From assembly GCA_037951165.1 (NCBI GenBank), contig JBBDHG010000133.1, positions 1,224,501-1,288,500 on the forward strand: DNA of 64,000 bases, written 5' to 3'. Origin of the DNA: Lophius americanus. Its lineage: Eukaryota > Chordata > Actinopteri > Lophiiformes > Lophiidae. Positions 1 to 13,089 of the stretch are shown here, piece after piece (within the stretch, counting starts at the first letter, position 1; each line of letters begins with the position of its first letter). The position numbers and the translations under genes were made by a program. The notes beneath the pieces are model-generated. The model was not told where the DNA came from and did no database searches. It saw nothing but the letters and a program-made list of their open reading frames with translations.

Positions 1-1130
1 GCAATATTCTATAATGCAGAAACTAGTACAGATAATTAACTGTTACTGTTTGTGACTGAAGCATCAGCTTTGACATCAATGATTGTCATAGTTCTTCCTA
101 TGATGGAATGAAATGCATATTTTAACGTTTTGAGACCTTGGTGTCTCATTTGAAGGTACTGCTGTCAAATTGCACCAGAATTTAGGGTTTCTGCCGCCCA
201 CCAAAAATTACACTTGAACCCCTGGATATTACTACCAGATAAAATCCAGGTGTTATCAGCTGGTGGTACTTCTAGTTTGACCATAAAACTGAATGACATC
301 ACTGATGAATATGATATGGTCGTTATGGTTTTTTGCACAAGCAGGAAAAAGCAATAATAAACAGTTCACGCACGAGCACACCATCGTTCAGGGGTAGCAA
401 TGAGATGGCCTGCAACACGTATGTCGATCAATAACTAATTTATTATTATTACAGTTTCCATTTCTTTTGAACCTAAATCATTTTCAGCAGACCTACCAGT
501 GTGAGAAAACTAACAAAACAGCAAAACAAGCAACAAATCCCCCCATGTTCTGCATGTTTCAAGAATTTTGTTTCTTGGAAGATCATTTTAATCGGATATT
601 TTCTGCAGTCCCAGCTTGTCGTACTCTCCTCCTTTCTCCGCAGCACATTTAGTTGAGCAAAAGATGAAATGGAATTGGAACAGCCTCAGCGGAGCATTTA
701 TTGACGGCCGTGGAGCCGATGCCCTGTGGCTCTATAGGAGCAGCAACGCCGCCGATGTGCTCGGTGGAACAGACCCATATTACTCCGCTGGAAAATCGGA
801 ACAAATCACATAAGCAGGTTACGCTAAGCAGGAACACTGCAGTCGGATCTGGTTTAATAAGGCATAGGAATAATTTTAAACAAATCGCTTACAGTTGATG
901 GAGAGGTTAGTGAAGGCTTAGCATTGGATTATTATCGTTTATGCAGAGATTAAGATACAAACAACTTCAATTTTCATTCTATTATTTACATCTTGGCTTT
1001 TCCTTAAACCTTCAGATTCTATGAATAGGGATAATTGCAAAAAAAAAAATTAAATATATAGTTTTTTCATTCAACAGTGGCATTCACTTTCTTTTCTGTT
1101 CATAAATGTAATAGCTTGGCTTGCAGTCAG
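1..1130. other. No gene recognised
   Basis: AT-rich DNA. Short overlapping open frames at 467-898 lie on both strands and look like chance frames. I see no splice-bounded exon or repeat that I can name. Confidence 0.5.
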
Positions 1131-1139
1131 GAGCAAAAG

Positions 1140-1590
1140 ATATAACTGCAACACAAGAAACAGAAAAGAGCAGAAAGGAAAATTCCATGTTCCCTCATCA
1201 CAAAACATAAAGACAACAACTCGTTTGTAAAATGCCTAAAATTGAATATGCAGTGTTGATTAATTTGCAGAATATGAGAAAGATGGTTCCATATGGCCGG
1301 TGCACAGGAAGCAAAACGGTTTTTACACTCTTTGCACTTGAAAGGAGGAACACTGAATCTCCAGCCAGAGGGAAGGCTTACAAACTCAGAGTGAAGTGGG
1401 TGGTGTAGGCAGTACAGTGTAGAGCTGGCCTTTCGGAGGACATGCGCGTCAAAAATAGCCCTGAAGATGGTCTGTGGGACACCAATCATCTCACCAGCGA
1501 CCGTCACAGTCCGGCAGAGGTGTCTTTTTCTTTTCTTTTTATCCTTGACATTGTGGTTGCAATCAAGAGCAAATAAGGACAGATTCCTTA
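1140..1590 (-). mobile_element. LINE remnant, C-terminal end of a reverse transcriptase
   Basis: A minus-strand open frame covers the segment (164 codons in all, 1127-1621). It includes a stretch like the distal end of fish LINE ORF2: RTVTVAGEMIGVP, then HVLRKASSTL, HPLHSEFVSLPSGWRF and SCAPAIWNHL. In related elements these correspond to the region after the catalytic domain with LPSGRR and the final 'S-F-x-P-x-A-I-x-L-N' motif. No catalytic box is present, so it is a 5'-truncated, dead copy. Confidence 0.6.
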
Positions 1591-2789
1591 AATGACCTTC
1601 AGTATCGAATGATGACATCATTTTAATTCATAATAAAACTTGAGAAAAGCCTAAAAACTCTTTCTCCACAACTTTCTCTTATCCGCGCCCTTCGCTCTCC
1701 TACACATGCAATGAATGTGTGGATGTATTTCCCATTTAAAAATAAGAAAACGTCAAGATAAGCTACGGCATGATGAATGTGATGAGTGAGCAGAGAGATT
1801 AGCACCAGAAATTGCTCCATCATGAGGTTGAATGTTTCACAGCCTGGGGTTGAAGCTATGTCCTATATGTGTGATAAGCTATAGGTCGTATGAAAGCTGG
1901 AATCTCTATCCCTTCAGTATCGCATAATAATGTGAGGATCATTTCTCCAGACGGTGAGAAGGCAGGCTGATGGTATCCAAGTGTTTAGATGAAACGTCTT
2001 TCTGTTAGCGTTTTTCATTAACTCTGCATCACACAACTTTATCTAATTTTGCATTTTGAGAATTGTATAATGTATTGTTCAGTAACTCAGCTTGAATGGA
2101 GATGAAATATCACAACAGAGAATAACTTGAATGCTAATAATGTTGTATGAGCTGTTTTCCATTGCATTATTTTGGTGTTTTACTTCAATTTTAGTAATAT
2201 AATCTGAAAATAATATGTATATGTCTTAGGAACAGTTTAGAGGGATTTTAACAACACCTCTTTCTGCATAAGTGTGCTATTGATCTGCTACACAAACATT
2301 AATTTTAATCTCATTTTAATGGTGAAATCCTCCTTTACAGCTGTAGATTCGGTTGCACATGCTGTAGATATGCTACAAGCATTGAAGGGTGAACATAGCT
2401 GACCATGAGGACAACAAGGGAGTCAGCAGACACGATCCTCCACCTGCCTTTGACCGGCTGGTGACACTTTATAGATCCAAAAGGGAGATGATAGAGTTAC
2501 AGCAGCACACAAGTAGGGCAAGTCCATAAAACACACAATTGAGAAAATAGGGAAAAAAAAGATTAAATATTGGAGAACTGAGAATCAGGTATTAAAATAA
2601 AATAGTGTGCTAATCGAGATGTATGTCCAGGAGAGTCACCAGAATGTGTTTATGTATGTGTGAGTATAAATATGAGTCATGCTGCAGTGACGTGCCTGAG
2701 CACTGGGTTACAGTTATTATACATGAATGTCAATGCTGCGCTAAGCAGGACGGAATAACAGTACACGATTGGGTATTAAAGTGCAGTTG

Positions 2790-3480
2790 GTTGTAAAAAT
2801 GTTCAGGTGGAGATGGATTACATTCAAGGGTTTGATGGCTGCAGGGAGAAAAGACCTGTGGAAGCCTTTTCTCCTGCCAGAGTAGCCTGCTGTTCAGTGA
2901 ACCTCTCTGTATCAATGACGTGTCAGAGAGGGCGGGACACATTTCTCCAGATGGCTGTCAACTCAGCCAGCATTTCCTTCTCATCTGCCCTCTCCAGATA
3001 AAACCCCAGGATGGACCCAGGCTTACAGATGACCTTGTTCAGTCTGTTGTATCCTGGTATCGGGGATTCTGCTGCCTCAGCAAACTGAAGCATCAGCATC
3101 TGTATGATAAAAGGTCATCAGTAGCCTTATCCTTATCCTCCCACTCTAGCCTATCATTCATGTGAACACCAAGGGATGTGGAGATATTAACCATATTTAT
3201 GTCCTCTCCCTGGAGGGTAAACAGGAAACGGGGGGAGGAGTCCTCCTTCAGAAGCCAACACTCAGTTCCTTGGTCTCTTTGGTGTAAAGATGGAAATGGT
3301 TGACCTGTCCAGTTCACAAACGTGTTCAGCAAGTCCCTCCCATCATTAATGCACCCCACAATTACAGCGTCATCATATAGCTTCTGAAAGGGACACGTTT
3401 TGAACACATATCTGAAGGAAATCGGTGATCCGGGACACCTTCCTTGAATTTGGATACTTGTGAAGAAATTCTTAACCACT
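2790..3480 (-). mobile_element. LINE remnant with degenerate reverse transcriptase
   Basis: Translating the minus strand from 3479 gives KLYDDAVIVGCINDGRD, a LINE catalytic-box region (normally YADD). It is followed by NTFVNW, LQGEDINMV, LGVHMNDRLEW and, after frame breaks, an end region running to about 2790. This order matches the middle to the end of L2/Rex-like ORF2. Frameshifts and the altered box show it is inactive. The 3' untranslated part may extend to about 2400. Confidence 0.6.
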
Positions 3481-3489
3481 GATTAAAAT

Positions 3490-6400
3490 GAATGCATTCA
3501 TACATTTCTTCTCTCCAATTTGCTTTACATTTATCCTCTTACTCTCGTCAAAGATGACCATTCTTAATACTGGACTAACCATCGAGGCCAGTTTGGGTTC
3601 AGTGTCTAACTCAAGATGACCTTGACGCGGGGACGGAAGGATCCGATCATCAAAGTGCCAACTTCCTTGGAATTTGTGGAGCATTACCGATACGTAGCAG
3701 TGTTCAAAACTTGGTCCAGAAAGGATTGAGGTCAGAGGAGATGTCAAAGACACTGACGTCAAACCTGGATAATGTTCTAATCATGGAATGCAACAGAGAG
3801 CTACTCTACTCTATGGCCAGTTTGGCATCATACACAAAATGTGATCAACAGAAGGACGTGACTCATCATTGGGCAACCAGGAGACATGCAGACATTCTCA
3901 GTGACAGTGCCTCCTTTATTATTGGCTGGGAATCAACGTGGGCTTTGGGAGTGTTGGGGAAATTAGTTGTGAAAAGAGAGACATATGGTCTACTCACGGT
4001 AACAGAAGGGAGTTGGTGATGTGTGTTAACCGGCGGATGTGAGGAAAGATGCTGAGTCAACAATAGCCTCTCTCTCTCACACACACACGCAGGAAAACAC
4101 ACGATTTTGTAAAACTAATGCATTTACACACTGTAAAAAACATATGTCCTCTGCCTTCTGGGTCTTTGGTTTGCTGTAAGTAATTTCAGATCACATTACT
4201 TTTGAAAGTAACTTATTTAGGCTACATTTGTACCAGTAAAGGATTACTCACTTTTATTAGTGGATGAACAATCTAAAGCTTGCTAGAATTAGCTCCACGA
4301 GTCTACGAAGAGCTTTGAGTAAATGGATCAGAAAGCGGTATTTCTTTTAGCGGCGGGAATCAAATCGATCTGCTATTATGGGATGCTGGTAAACATTTGG
4401 GCAATGAAATCAGTTTCCAGCTGTGTAGAATATACAACTTTCCACCACAACATTAGAACCACTAACTGGTGTTAATGTTTTGGCTCAGTGTGTTTCAGCG
4501 GTTAGAACCTGAATTTCAGGTCTGCTGACGCATTTTATATGAAGAGAAAATACTTTAGAAATTCCTTCATAAACAACCACATCCGGCGTCAGAAAGATAA
4601 TAAACAAATCTCGGGATTTCATTTTTCATAATCCAATTACAAAACGAAAATCCAATCATTTTTTCAAATGCGCTCAGCCCTATTTGGTCTCGGAAATCAA
4701 ACACGTCCCGTTTTTCAGCTTTGATTCTTGCACCTCAAAACGAAAAATTAAATTGGCAATAGTTTTTCAATATTTGTTTCTCAAAAGGAAAACAAAATGC
4801 CAAAAGATACACGGACCCTACTGGGGGCCACCGCCCTTTCAGCCACGGACAATGAAGTCTTGGGCAAAGATTCTCTTCAACAAACATTTACTCAATTATT
4901 CACATGTGAATCATGTGACACTAACGACTCACACAATCATCCAGTAGATAATCAAACCGCTTGTGTCCAACTGACCCGAACGACCCACAGTAAACCCATG
5001 TTTACTGGATGGTCAACAGCAAACATGTAACAGGGGAGGTCCAAAAACCAGAGTCTGCATCAGTTAGTTATAGCGCTTCGATGAGAGTTGAAAGGTAATC
5101 AAACCTTTAAAGACACTTCTGACGATTCTGGAATTGACGTGTTATTGACTGATGAAAGGGTTGATTTGGAAGAGCAGCTTTCACGGCTCAATAGCCTCCG
5201 GTACTCTCTGATAAGCTTTTGAATTTGAAGTTGAAAAAGCGAACAGAATTTCAGCAAGTGAGCCTGATTTACATTAAGCAGCAGACACAAAACCCACAAG
5301 GAAAGTCCTCGCATGTGATTCATTACCCCACTGAATTACTGATGGTGGGCTTTCAGAATGCAGGACTTCGATCGATACCAGAGATTGTCTTCTGGGCACG
5401 ATTATTCGGGTCGTGATTTTGGTTCATTACCCATGAAATGAAAAACTTTATTCAAATTACCTTTCAAATTTCAACTTGAATATCCAATAACTTTCTGAGT
5501 TTGATGGATAATAATAAAAATAATAATAATAATACATTTCATTTATAATGCACTTTACATTTTAGTCCGTGCACCAAGGTAATAGTATTTTGGTCTCCCC
5601 AGGGACATTCAGAGTAACTTGTTCTCTGTACCATCAGAACCCAATGAGCAGCAGTACCTGACTAATGACAAGGTGGATTCAGAAAGACATTCAGGATTTG
5701 ATCATTAACATTCAACTCAGTTGACTGTCAGCGGAGTCTTGTCTGATTACCTCAAAGCTTGCACCGGTAATCACTTAAGCATCCCAAAACGGATACATCA
5801 CTCACTGTTAAATGTTAATTCCCCAGATGTGAATAGATGTATATTCCTCAGGAGTTCAAAAGTTTTCCCTCATGACAATATTGCCTTTTACATTGGAACA
5901 TATTTAGCTATAAAACCAAAATGTTGCTTTGGACGCTGTGAAGTAAACTAACATAAAATGTAATTACAGAGAACCTCCTAAACCTTAGATGATGCGTGTT
6001 TACGTCAGGTGCTGCAGTTAGAGGTGCTGGTTATTATTTGCTGTGGAGCATATTAAGGACAAAAGCTGTATTTAAGACGGACCAGGAACAGTCCACAAGA
6101 GCTGCAGTTCTGAGGATGTTCTGACCCAGTCCTCTCAGTCCTATAGTGACCTCACCAGTCTGAGGTTATAAACTTATGTCTTCTCAGTGTATATTATACT
6201 TTTTTTACATTTTCACATTGAGTAGACAATTACAAGGAAGGTATTTGAGTCACTGAAGACTTCTGACAGAAACGGAGGCCCGGGGCTTATAATCAGATCA
6301 GGCAATGAAATTTTAAACAAACCATGACGAGAAATGAAATAGAGAGAGGGTTTGATTGCCAGGAAGGGAATATATGGTCTTTCATTTGACCTCTTGGTTG

Positions 6401-7380
6401 ACAGGCGATTAATTGAATGATGGTGATTGGAGCGAGATGTAAGGCAGGTTTTGCTGAGTGCAGGACGTTTGAGACACTGAGACTCTGACAAGGACAGAAA
6501 CTTGAGTTAGGCAGACTAGCCATATCATCCACTTGTATTCCCCCGGTATTTTTTCAACCCAGTCTGAACCAGTTTTGTGTTCCTCATATTGATTTGTACG
6601 GAAGCTTATTTCATTCACCTTAAAAAAAAAGGGCCCTTTTTTTTCTGTACAAACGTCTTAGTTATATCATTGATTCAGAAAAACCAAGTCTTGAGCTTTC
6701 TGTATCTGACATGACGCAAAGTCCTTTACTTAGATGCCTGCGCAAAGCTGACAAACTAATAACAAGAACATCTACATTACTTAGAGACATGAACGTCTGT
6801 CAATGTCTTAAACCAAGTCCATAATGAATCTGGATTAAACCAAACAATCTGGATATAATCGGTTCCTTGAGATCCAACCCTCACGTGAGTGAGCCCTTCG
6901 CGACGTAACCCATTTATCCGGGCACGGGGATGGCACTATAAGTACAAGTACACCGAGTTGTGACCCCCTTCATGGCTGGATTACAAGACTAAGATAATTC
7001 ACATGGAAAACATTAGTTATAATTTACCTCAGTCCAATATTGCACCAAAGTACCCTCTCCTAAAGCTTCTAGCATGGCTGTTGACTTTAAGCTTTGTTTG
7101 CTAATGTGTTGGTTTTTGCCAATATTTACAAATACACACATAACTGATGTAAGCACCTATATAAACTTTCAGAATAAATCAAAACACATTTTCATTTACA
7201 GCTTTGACGATCTCAGCCAGCTCTTTTACTGAAATTCGTTGTGGCACCTTTATATGCATACTTTCTCCTTCAACATAAATATGTTCTTACTCTACGGTTA
7301 ATATATTTCCCTTCACACACACACACAGATAAGATGTCTATAAGAAATGATGGTTTTAATGGTACCTCATAACTAACTGT
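3490..7380. other. Gene-poor stretch with simple and low-complexity sequence
   Basis: I found no supported exon. The stretch holds a short CA run near 4075-4090 and a segment at about 4160-4260 resembling the 'taact/agtaac'-rich repeats of fish. It also holds an ATA run at about 5511-5535 and a palindrome at 6623-6644. An open frame of 102 codons at 3711-4019 has no recognisable domain. Confidence 0.45.
6623..6644. repeat. 22-bp perfect palindrome (A8-GGGCCC-T8)
   Basis: Eight A, then GGGCCC, then eight T form an exact inverted repeat without a spacer. It could extrude as a small hairpin or arise from a poly-A tail joined to a poly-T end. No flanking element was recognised. Confidence 0.8.
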
Positions 7381-7389
7381 AACTCATCC

Positions 7390-8130
7390 AGCTCCTATAT
7401 CGACTCTGTGCCTTCAGCATTTACAGAGCAGGTGTTCAACAATATTCAAAGTCATGTTCTGATCCAGAAGATAATAAATACACATGGGAAAATACCCGTC
7501 TTTCAAAATGTCTTCAAAACAGCTGTTGGAAATTCCTTACTGAAGAAATACAACCTAGCTAGTACTGCCCTGATAAATTATAGGATATAGCACCAATCAT
7601 TCATTTATTAGTCAAATACATGGAACGATATTTTCAAAGCAAATTAAGTTCCTCAAAAAACAACTCCTGGATGAATTTTCATTTGGCTCCAGAACCCAAT
7701 ACAATTAACCCTACCTAGAGCAGAACACGATTTACTTAATATGATAAACTGAAATCATCCTAATTTTGACAGGATTGATGATCATATCTTATTCAACTGT
7801 TTTGAGAAGTTGGTTGGTGTTTCCGACTGTGTGTTGAACTTGCTCAAAGGTTACATCAAGGGTAGAACATTTTAAATCATGTTTCTGAGAAACTGCATGT
7901 TTCTATCTTTACGTAGATGACACACCACTGTACATCTCTGCTGGCTCACCACCTGATGTTTGGGGAAAAATAATACACGCAGGTCTAAACTCAAACCCAA
8001 CCAGGCAGAACACAAACAAAAGAAAATTGCTGTTAAATAATCTGGGGGAATAAATGCAATGGAAGAGATCTGAGAATAAAACTCCTGGAGTTTTTAAGGT
8101 AAATGTAAACACACTTCTAAACATGGCAAA
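7390..8130 (+). mobile_element. LINE remnant, reverse transcriptase with YVDD box
   Basis: Joining frames by eye gives the ordered blocks of a fish L2-type reverse transcriptase. They are VFKTAVGNSLLKK, a block like 'FQSGFR', then DRIDDHILFNCFEKLVG and LLKGYIKGRTF. About 7905 follows FYLYVDDTPLYISAGSPP, whose YVDD is the catalytic aspartate box. The block between GRTF and YVDD, which normally holds GVPQGSxLGP, is missing, so there is an internal deletion as well as several stops. Confidence 0.72.
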
Positions 8131-8414
8131 ACAAGTGGAGTGTTATTTATCAAAAACATTATTAAAAATGTATCCGTCTTGATTACAAGCAGACCTGAAG
8201 ACTGTAAGGACCTTTTAGTGGCTACACTCCCAAAAAAATAACAAGATTAAAATGCAAATGGTTTATCGACTCCTAGAGACAGCAAAGGGGGAAAAAACCC
8301 ATTATCATCAATCATTATTTATTACCTCATCCATCCCATTTTCATAAATCTTTATATCATTTTTTTTTCTGACATCCTCCTTTTTTATTTCTTTATTTGT
8401 AACAAGTAATCATG

Positions 8415-8510
8415 CATTCATTCAGTCATTCACAGTAACGGCTTTTCCTGTTCAGGGTCACGGGGGGCTGGAGCCTATCCCGGCTGACATTAGGAGAGAG
8501 GCAGAATTAC
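8415..8510 (+). repeat. Interspersed repeat tail (GGTCACGGGGGGCTGGAG type)
   Basis: The string GGGCTGGAGCCTATCCCGGC after a 'cattcattca' run is the familiar 3' part of a repeat found throughout teleost genomes. Only about 95 bases remain here. Recognition is from memory of the motif. Confidence 0.5.
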
Positions 8511-8684
8511 AGTGCTTTTATAAATACAAAGTCACAAACAACTTGGCTTCATTCTTTAATATCCAGCCAAAGAAAAAGAAAAATATGGAAAACTTATTGT
8601 GTCGGGTATTTAAATTTGTTTGATTTACTATGACTAATTTTTGGTCAAACATATTTTGCCACAAAAAACAACAACTTATCAAAT

Positions 8685-8830
8685 AGGACTTTCCTTTGAC
8701 CTTTGGTGTCCCCAGGGCTCTCTCCTTGGCCCCTTCCTCTTTAACATACACATGAAGCTATTGGGTCATATTATAAACTGTTTCAGTTACTCAAAATATG
8801 CTCAACCAAACTGTTGAGCGGGACATTCTA
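8685..8830 (+). mobile_element. LINE fragment, GVPQGS block of a reverse transcriptase
   Basis: With one frameshift this reads DFPLTFGVP, QGSLLGPFLFNIHMKLLGHI and NCFSYSKYA. That is the reverse-transcriptase block just before the YADD box. It lies downstream of, not upstream of, the YVDD piece at 7905. The two pieces therefore come from different insertions or from a rearranged one. It is too short and broken to be active. Confidence 0.55.
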
Positions 8831-9599
8831 GGGTTGAGGTGATCCAGTGAGGCCAACTATGCATCCATTTACATCAATTCCATCATCTGACGTATAAAAC
8901 AAAAACGGTTAAGGGTTAAGAGAGAAACTAATTGCGCATGCTTAGCCTTAATATCCCATTCTCATTAACTGGAGCCGTCAATTGCGAGATCAACTGTTCT
9001 CATCAGCTACCCTCGTCACATTAATAATCTGAAAGCCTGGAGTGATTTAGACACCAGTGACATCCTGTCAACTTGACAGTGTAGGTGATAAGGGTCAAAA
9101 CATAACATGACCGCTGATTAAATTTTTCTCAGGTCATGGCTCCATTCATTTTTAAATAATTGTAATAAAGTATTCAAGTCTGAAAACTGGAAAATCATTG
9201 ACATCCTGGAAAGCCTAGATGGCAACTATGAGAAGATCTTGATGCTGAAAGGCCGATGACCTCCAAGAAAGAACTGCTATGGAGCTGCAAACACTCAGCC
9301 CTCACGATGGGCTCCAAGAAAGCTAGAGAATCCACAGATGAACAATAACCCCAGTCTCCTGGAAGTGATGTAGGGAGAGAGACACAGCGTAAATAATGGT
9401 AATGAACAGGAAGTGAAATTGACAGCAACTAAGTTCAGGAAAAACATCCTGGGGAGGAATGCAGGATGTCTCAAGATGAGTTGCAGTGGTTCCATTCATG
9501 CTCAACAGTCGGACCAGAACCTAGCTCTTCTTCCTTAATTGTTGTGTCTCTCCTTATTGTGCATACATCATCATCACTATAGAGAGCTCCTGAGTTCAA

Positions 9600-10410
9600 G
9601 ATTAACAGCTAGGCCAATGCTAACTAAGGGTGTATCCCCTAAAAGCCCCCAACGCCCTGCATTGTGCAAGCAATCTCCCTGATTGAACTCCTCAAATGTG
9701 ATGTTATGTTTAAAAACGTTTGGGTTTTTTTTCACATAAAAGCTCCCGCTAGAGAATAAAATCTGTTATATTAGAGTAAAATATAATATATACCAAAATA
9801 GATATCCTCAAGCTGAATCGTATGCATCAAATCTGGATTAAATCAGACCAACAGTTAGGAAGTGTACGTTTAAAAAAACAAACAAAGCTTTTGGGGAAAA
9901 TAAATCCGTAGTGCATAAAATAGGATCTATCAGAGTCAAACACAATGTATACAAGAGAGATATTTTTGTGTTGATCCATGTACATCAAAAGGTAGAGGTA
10001 AAGCTCCCTCAAGTATCAAAAATATACAACCAACCTTTCCCAAAATAAATCCAGTATTTCCTTAAACTAAAGTCTACGGAGGTATAAAATTTGAAATGAT
10101 CTATGAAATTTTTTTGGGATAATGTAAAGAAAACATTGTTTTTTTTCGTAATAAAACTCCCCCTAGAGAGTAAAATATGAACTATTAATATTTTACTAGC
10201 CCTTCTGGAGTTGATTTATTTTCACCAAATTTGGGCTAAGTTGGGCCACCGGTTGAAGATAAAGCTCCCTCTAGTGTCTTGTGGCTGTAAAATTTGGAAA
10301 TGACCAAGAAAACGGTCTTAACACAAAATATCTGCGGCAGCGGATGCAGACGTAGCAGCGCCGACAATATTTCCTTTTCTGGGATATAATTATGTCCTAA
10401 AAACCAAACT
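9600..10410 (+). repeat. Unclassified interspersed repeat family, copy A (longest)
   Basis: This copy runs from AGCTAGGCC through AAAAGCCCCCAA, TGCAAGCAATC and TTGAACTCCTCAAA, then AAAGCTCCC blocks, to a GATC(C/T)ATGAAAT block and AAAATATCTGCGGCAGCGG. The same ordered blocks recur at 12640, 27265, 38795 and elsewhere in this window. No open reading frame, tRNA-like head or clear terminal repeats were seen, so it is probably a non-autonomous element. Confidence 0.6.
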
Positions 10411-10419
10411 TTAAAATGC

Positions 10420-12630
10420 CATTGGTTTGGATATTTCAATTATTGTTATTTTCAAGAAAAGAGTTCCAGCCCCCCGCGGGTCTGAAGAGATAAGTGATTA
10501 CAGAGAATGAATGAATTTGACAAAAAAGTTCCTCCAAATAACTAATTAACTAACTTTCTGTCTAAAGCCACGCCACCTTTTGCCACGGTTACAAAACAAT
10601 AGATCTTATTTGAGCCACACCTGTACCAGTTAGTCCTTCAAGGTTCCCACTGGTCTGGCTACAGCACCGCCCAGTGGGAACTGTGGAAATGGCTCCAACA
10701 CTGTGGGTGTAACTGTTCCATTTTGTTATTGACAGGGTCTTACAACTTGGCACTGTATGATAATTACGAAGCCTTTAATTAAATACTGATAGCAAAATCA
10801 GTAAACTTCTTTGAAAAGTTGATGCGGAGACAACTTGTCTGTTTTCACACACAATAATCGAGTATGATGAAATAGCTCACAGTTGCTCCACTGCCTCCAG
10901 CGCCAGGCTGTTATCACAGCTGTCGTTCTAGGCTGGTTCCCTTATCAGTTATACACTTTCACATTCTTCACTTTAAAGGACAATGCAGCTGCTTTGCATA
11001 TTTTTTTTACCCATTCATTACTTTATTTGTGGCCATTTTCCAAAGTGAATTGTAGTTCTAAAACGTTTGAACAATTACATCTAATTACTCTATCATAATA
11101 GTTAGTCATCTGCATAGATTTATTTTATATATTTGTTAAAGGTTGAAAGGTCTTCTGTCAAGAAATACGACATCTTCTCCTCATCAGTCTGGGTGGAGAA
11201 GATGGCATACTGTAAGTTGGTTTGTTTCAGAGGCTAGAAATATCTGTTAAAACCTTCTTGATGCTAAGATTAAAAACGTATGATGAGTTCAGTGCGTGAA
11301 CAATCGTCAACCGTTCACTGGAACATCTATAGTTACATTTCTGACGGCTCTTATATCCAAGACGTAAGACGTGAACTGAAATAAGTGCAAACCTAAATCA
11401 AAGTTTGGTTTGTTTACAGCCATAATGTAACTAAATCATTTATAGTGCCTATATTTCATGCAAATACCTTTTCATGGAGCAATAAGCTATTTTAGTGGGT
11501 TGATATTAGTGACGGTACTGCATGGCATTTTTTTTTTAAAGGCTACTTTATTCTTGGCCACTTTATTACAGCCAAGATAAGATCAGCATGCCTCAGACGA
11601 TATTCTTCATTCCGGACTTTATGAGGAAAAGAGATAATCGTATTCCTTTTGTTGTTGGGGTTAATACTATAAACTATACTATAGTACATATATTTGATCT
11701 CTTGCCAATATAAAAGACTATATCTTAGTTTACAATTTTCATGCATATAAGTTTGCTGTTTTAACAAAAATGTCATGAATTTTCATGAAAGCAATCATGT
11801 ACATTGGCTTCACGTATCTGCAATCATGTATATGCTTCACGTATCTGGAAACCGCCTTTCTGCTGGCCTGTGATGGTATGATGTTTGACTTCTGTCTGAT
11901 AATATTCAGTGGCCTGTGAGGAAGAAAATCCAATTAGACTCATATATGTGTTAGTCTGTGACACATTTGTGTGTGCGAGATTGGATCTTAACGCTTAAGA
12001 TGAGATTACTTTTATTGGCAGTGCAGGGCCATGTGCATGTGTAGGGTTCTAATAAACCGCACTGGCTGTGGGAGCAAGGACAGTCATCTAAATTGAATTG
12101 TTTGTTCTCAGTGAGTCCGCCCATGGGCAACGAATGCCTGGTTTAGGAATTGACTGACATTTTCCCATCATGAGACGCGAAAGCATAGCCAGCAAAAAGA
12201 ATGCAGGGGACGTTATAAACAAATAAGACACAAATGCAACATGCTAGAAAGAAATAAGAAGAATGGCTTATGATATATAGGCTACAGAGAAAAAACAGGA
12301 ACGGCAGTAACACAGCCATTGTTACTAATTCATGGAAATGCCAACCGGACCTGTGAGTACATTTCATTAGGACGTTAACTGACTTTGCACATGGGAACTG
12401 TTATTTATCAAAAGTACAACGATACAAATGAACATATTCACATCCGCGTTAACACAACAGGGTTTGCCAATCAAAGGCCAACCTGACCAAGGCTGTAGAT
12501 AATGAAGGATGATATTAGTGTCAGTGCCAGTAACTTAACAATATTATGATGCAGCTCTTATCTTATTAACTTATCCAAATGAACACATAAACAAACTCTT
12601 CAAATTAAATATGAAGTTATGTACCAGTGC
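10420..12630. other. No gene recognised
   Basis: AT-rich, mostly unique-looking DNA. Small open frames (for example at 11543-11933 and 12143-12367) have no domain and no splice-site support. A direct duplication of CATGTA and GCTTCACGTATCTG occurs at about 11796-11850. Confidence 0.45.
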
Positions 12631-12639
12631 TTTTTGTAA

Positions 12640-13085
12640 CAAAACAAATAAGAAATGTAAAACATTAACTATTAGAGTAAAATACAACATATTCGAGATA
12701 AATCACTTTGAGCAAATTATTATGCACCAAATCTGGACTACATCAGACTAACTGTTAGAATGTTAAGTCCCACAAACATTTTATTTTATTATTTTATTTT
12801 ATTTTTGTAAAATAGCTCCCTCTGTTGGGTAAAATATGATCTATCGGAGAAAAAAAAGAGAAAACATGATCAAAAACTTTTGGAGATAATGTTTATAAGT
12901 ATCGGAAATACTCAACCAACCTTTCCCAAAATCAACCCATTTCTTCCTCGCACTAAGTTCTAAGTGGGTATAACATTTTAAAATGATCCATGAAATAGTT
13001 TTTGAGTTATCGTGTTAACACGAAAGATCGGAATGCGGATGTGGCAGTGGAGATGACCATTCCATAATAATTATATCAAATCATG
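12640..13085 (+). repeat. Unclassified interspersed repeat family, copy B
   Basis: It shares with copy A the blocks AGAGTAAAATA, CACCAAATCTGGACTA, AATAGCTCCCTCT, CAACCTTTCCCAAAATCAA and AAAATGATCCATGAAATAG. It continues with GTGTTAACACGAAAGATC, the right-hand core of the family, and ends near CATTCCATAATAATTAT. Confidence 0.6.
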
Positions 13086-13089
13086 TTAA

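Noticed and set aside
1127..1621. 164-codon minus-strand open frame as a gene
   Set aside because: Its sequence matches the degenerate C-terminus of a LINE reverse transcriptase; no start context or splice evidence.
2660..2690. TATA-like sequence (GTATAAATATG) as a promoter
   Set aside because: No start codon followed by a donor or a convincing frame lies downstream; AT-rich DNA gives many such matches (also near 30552).
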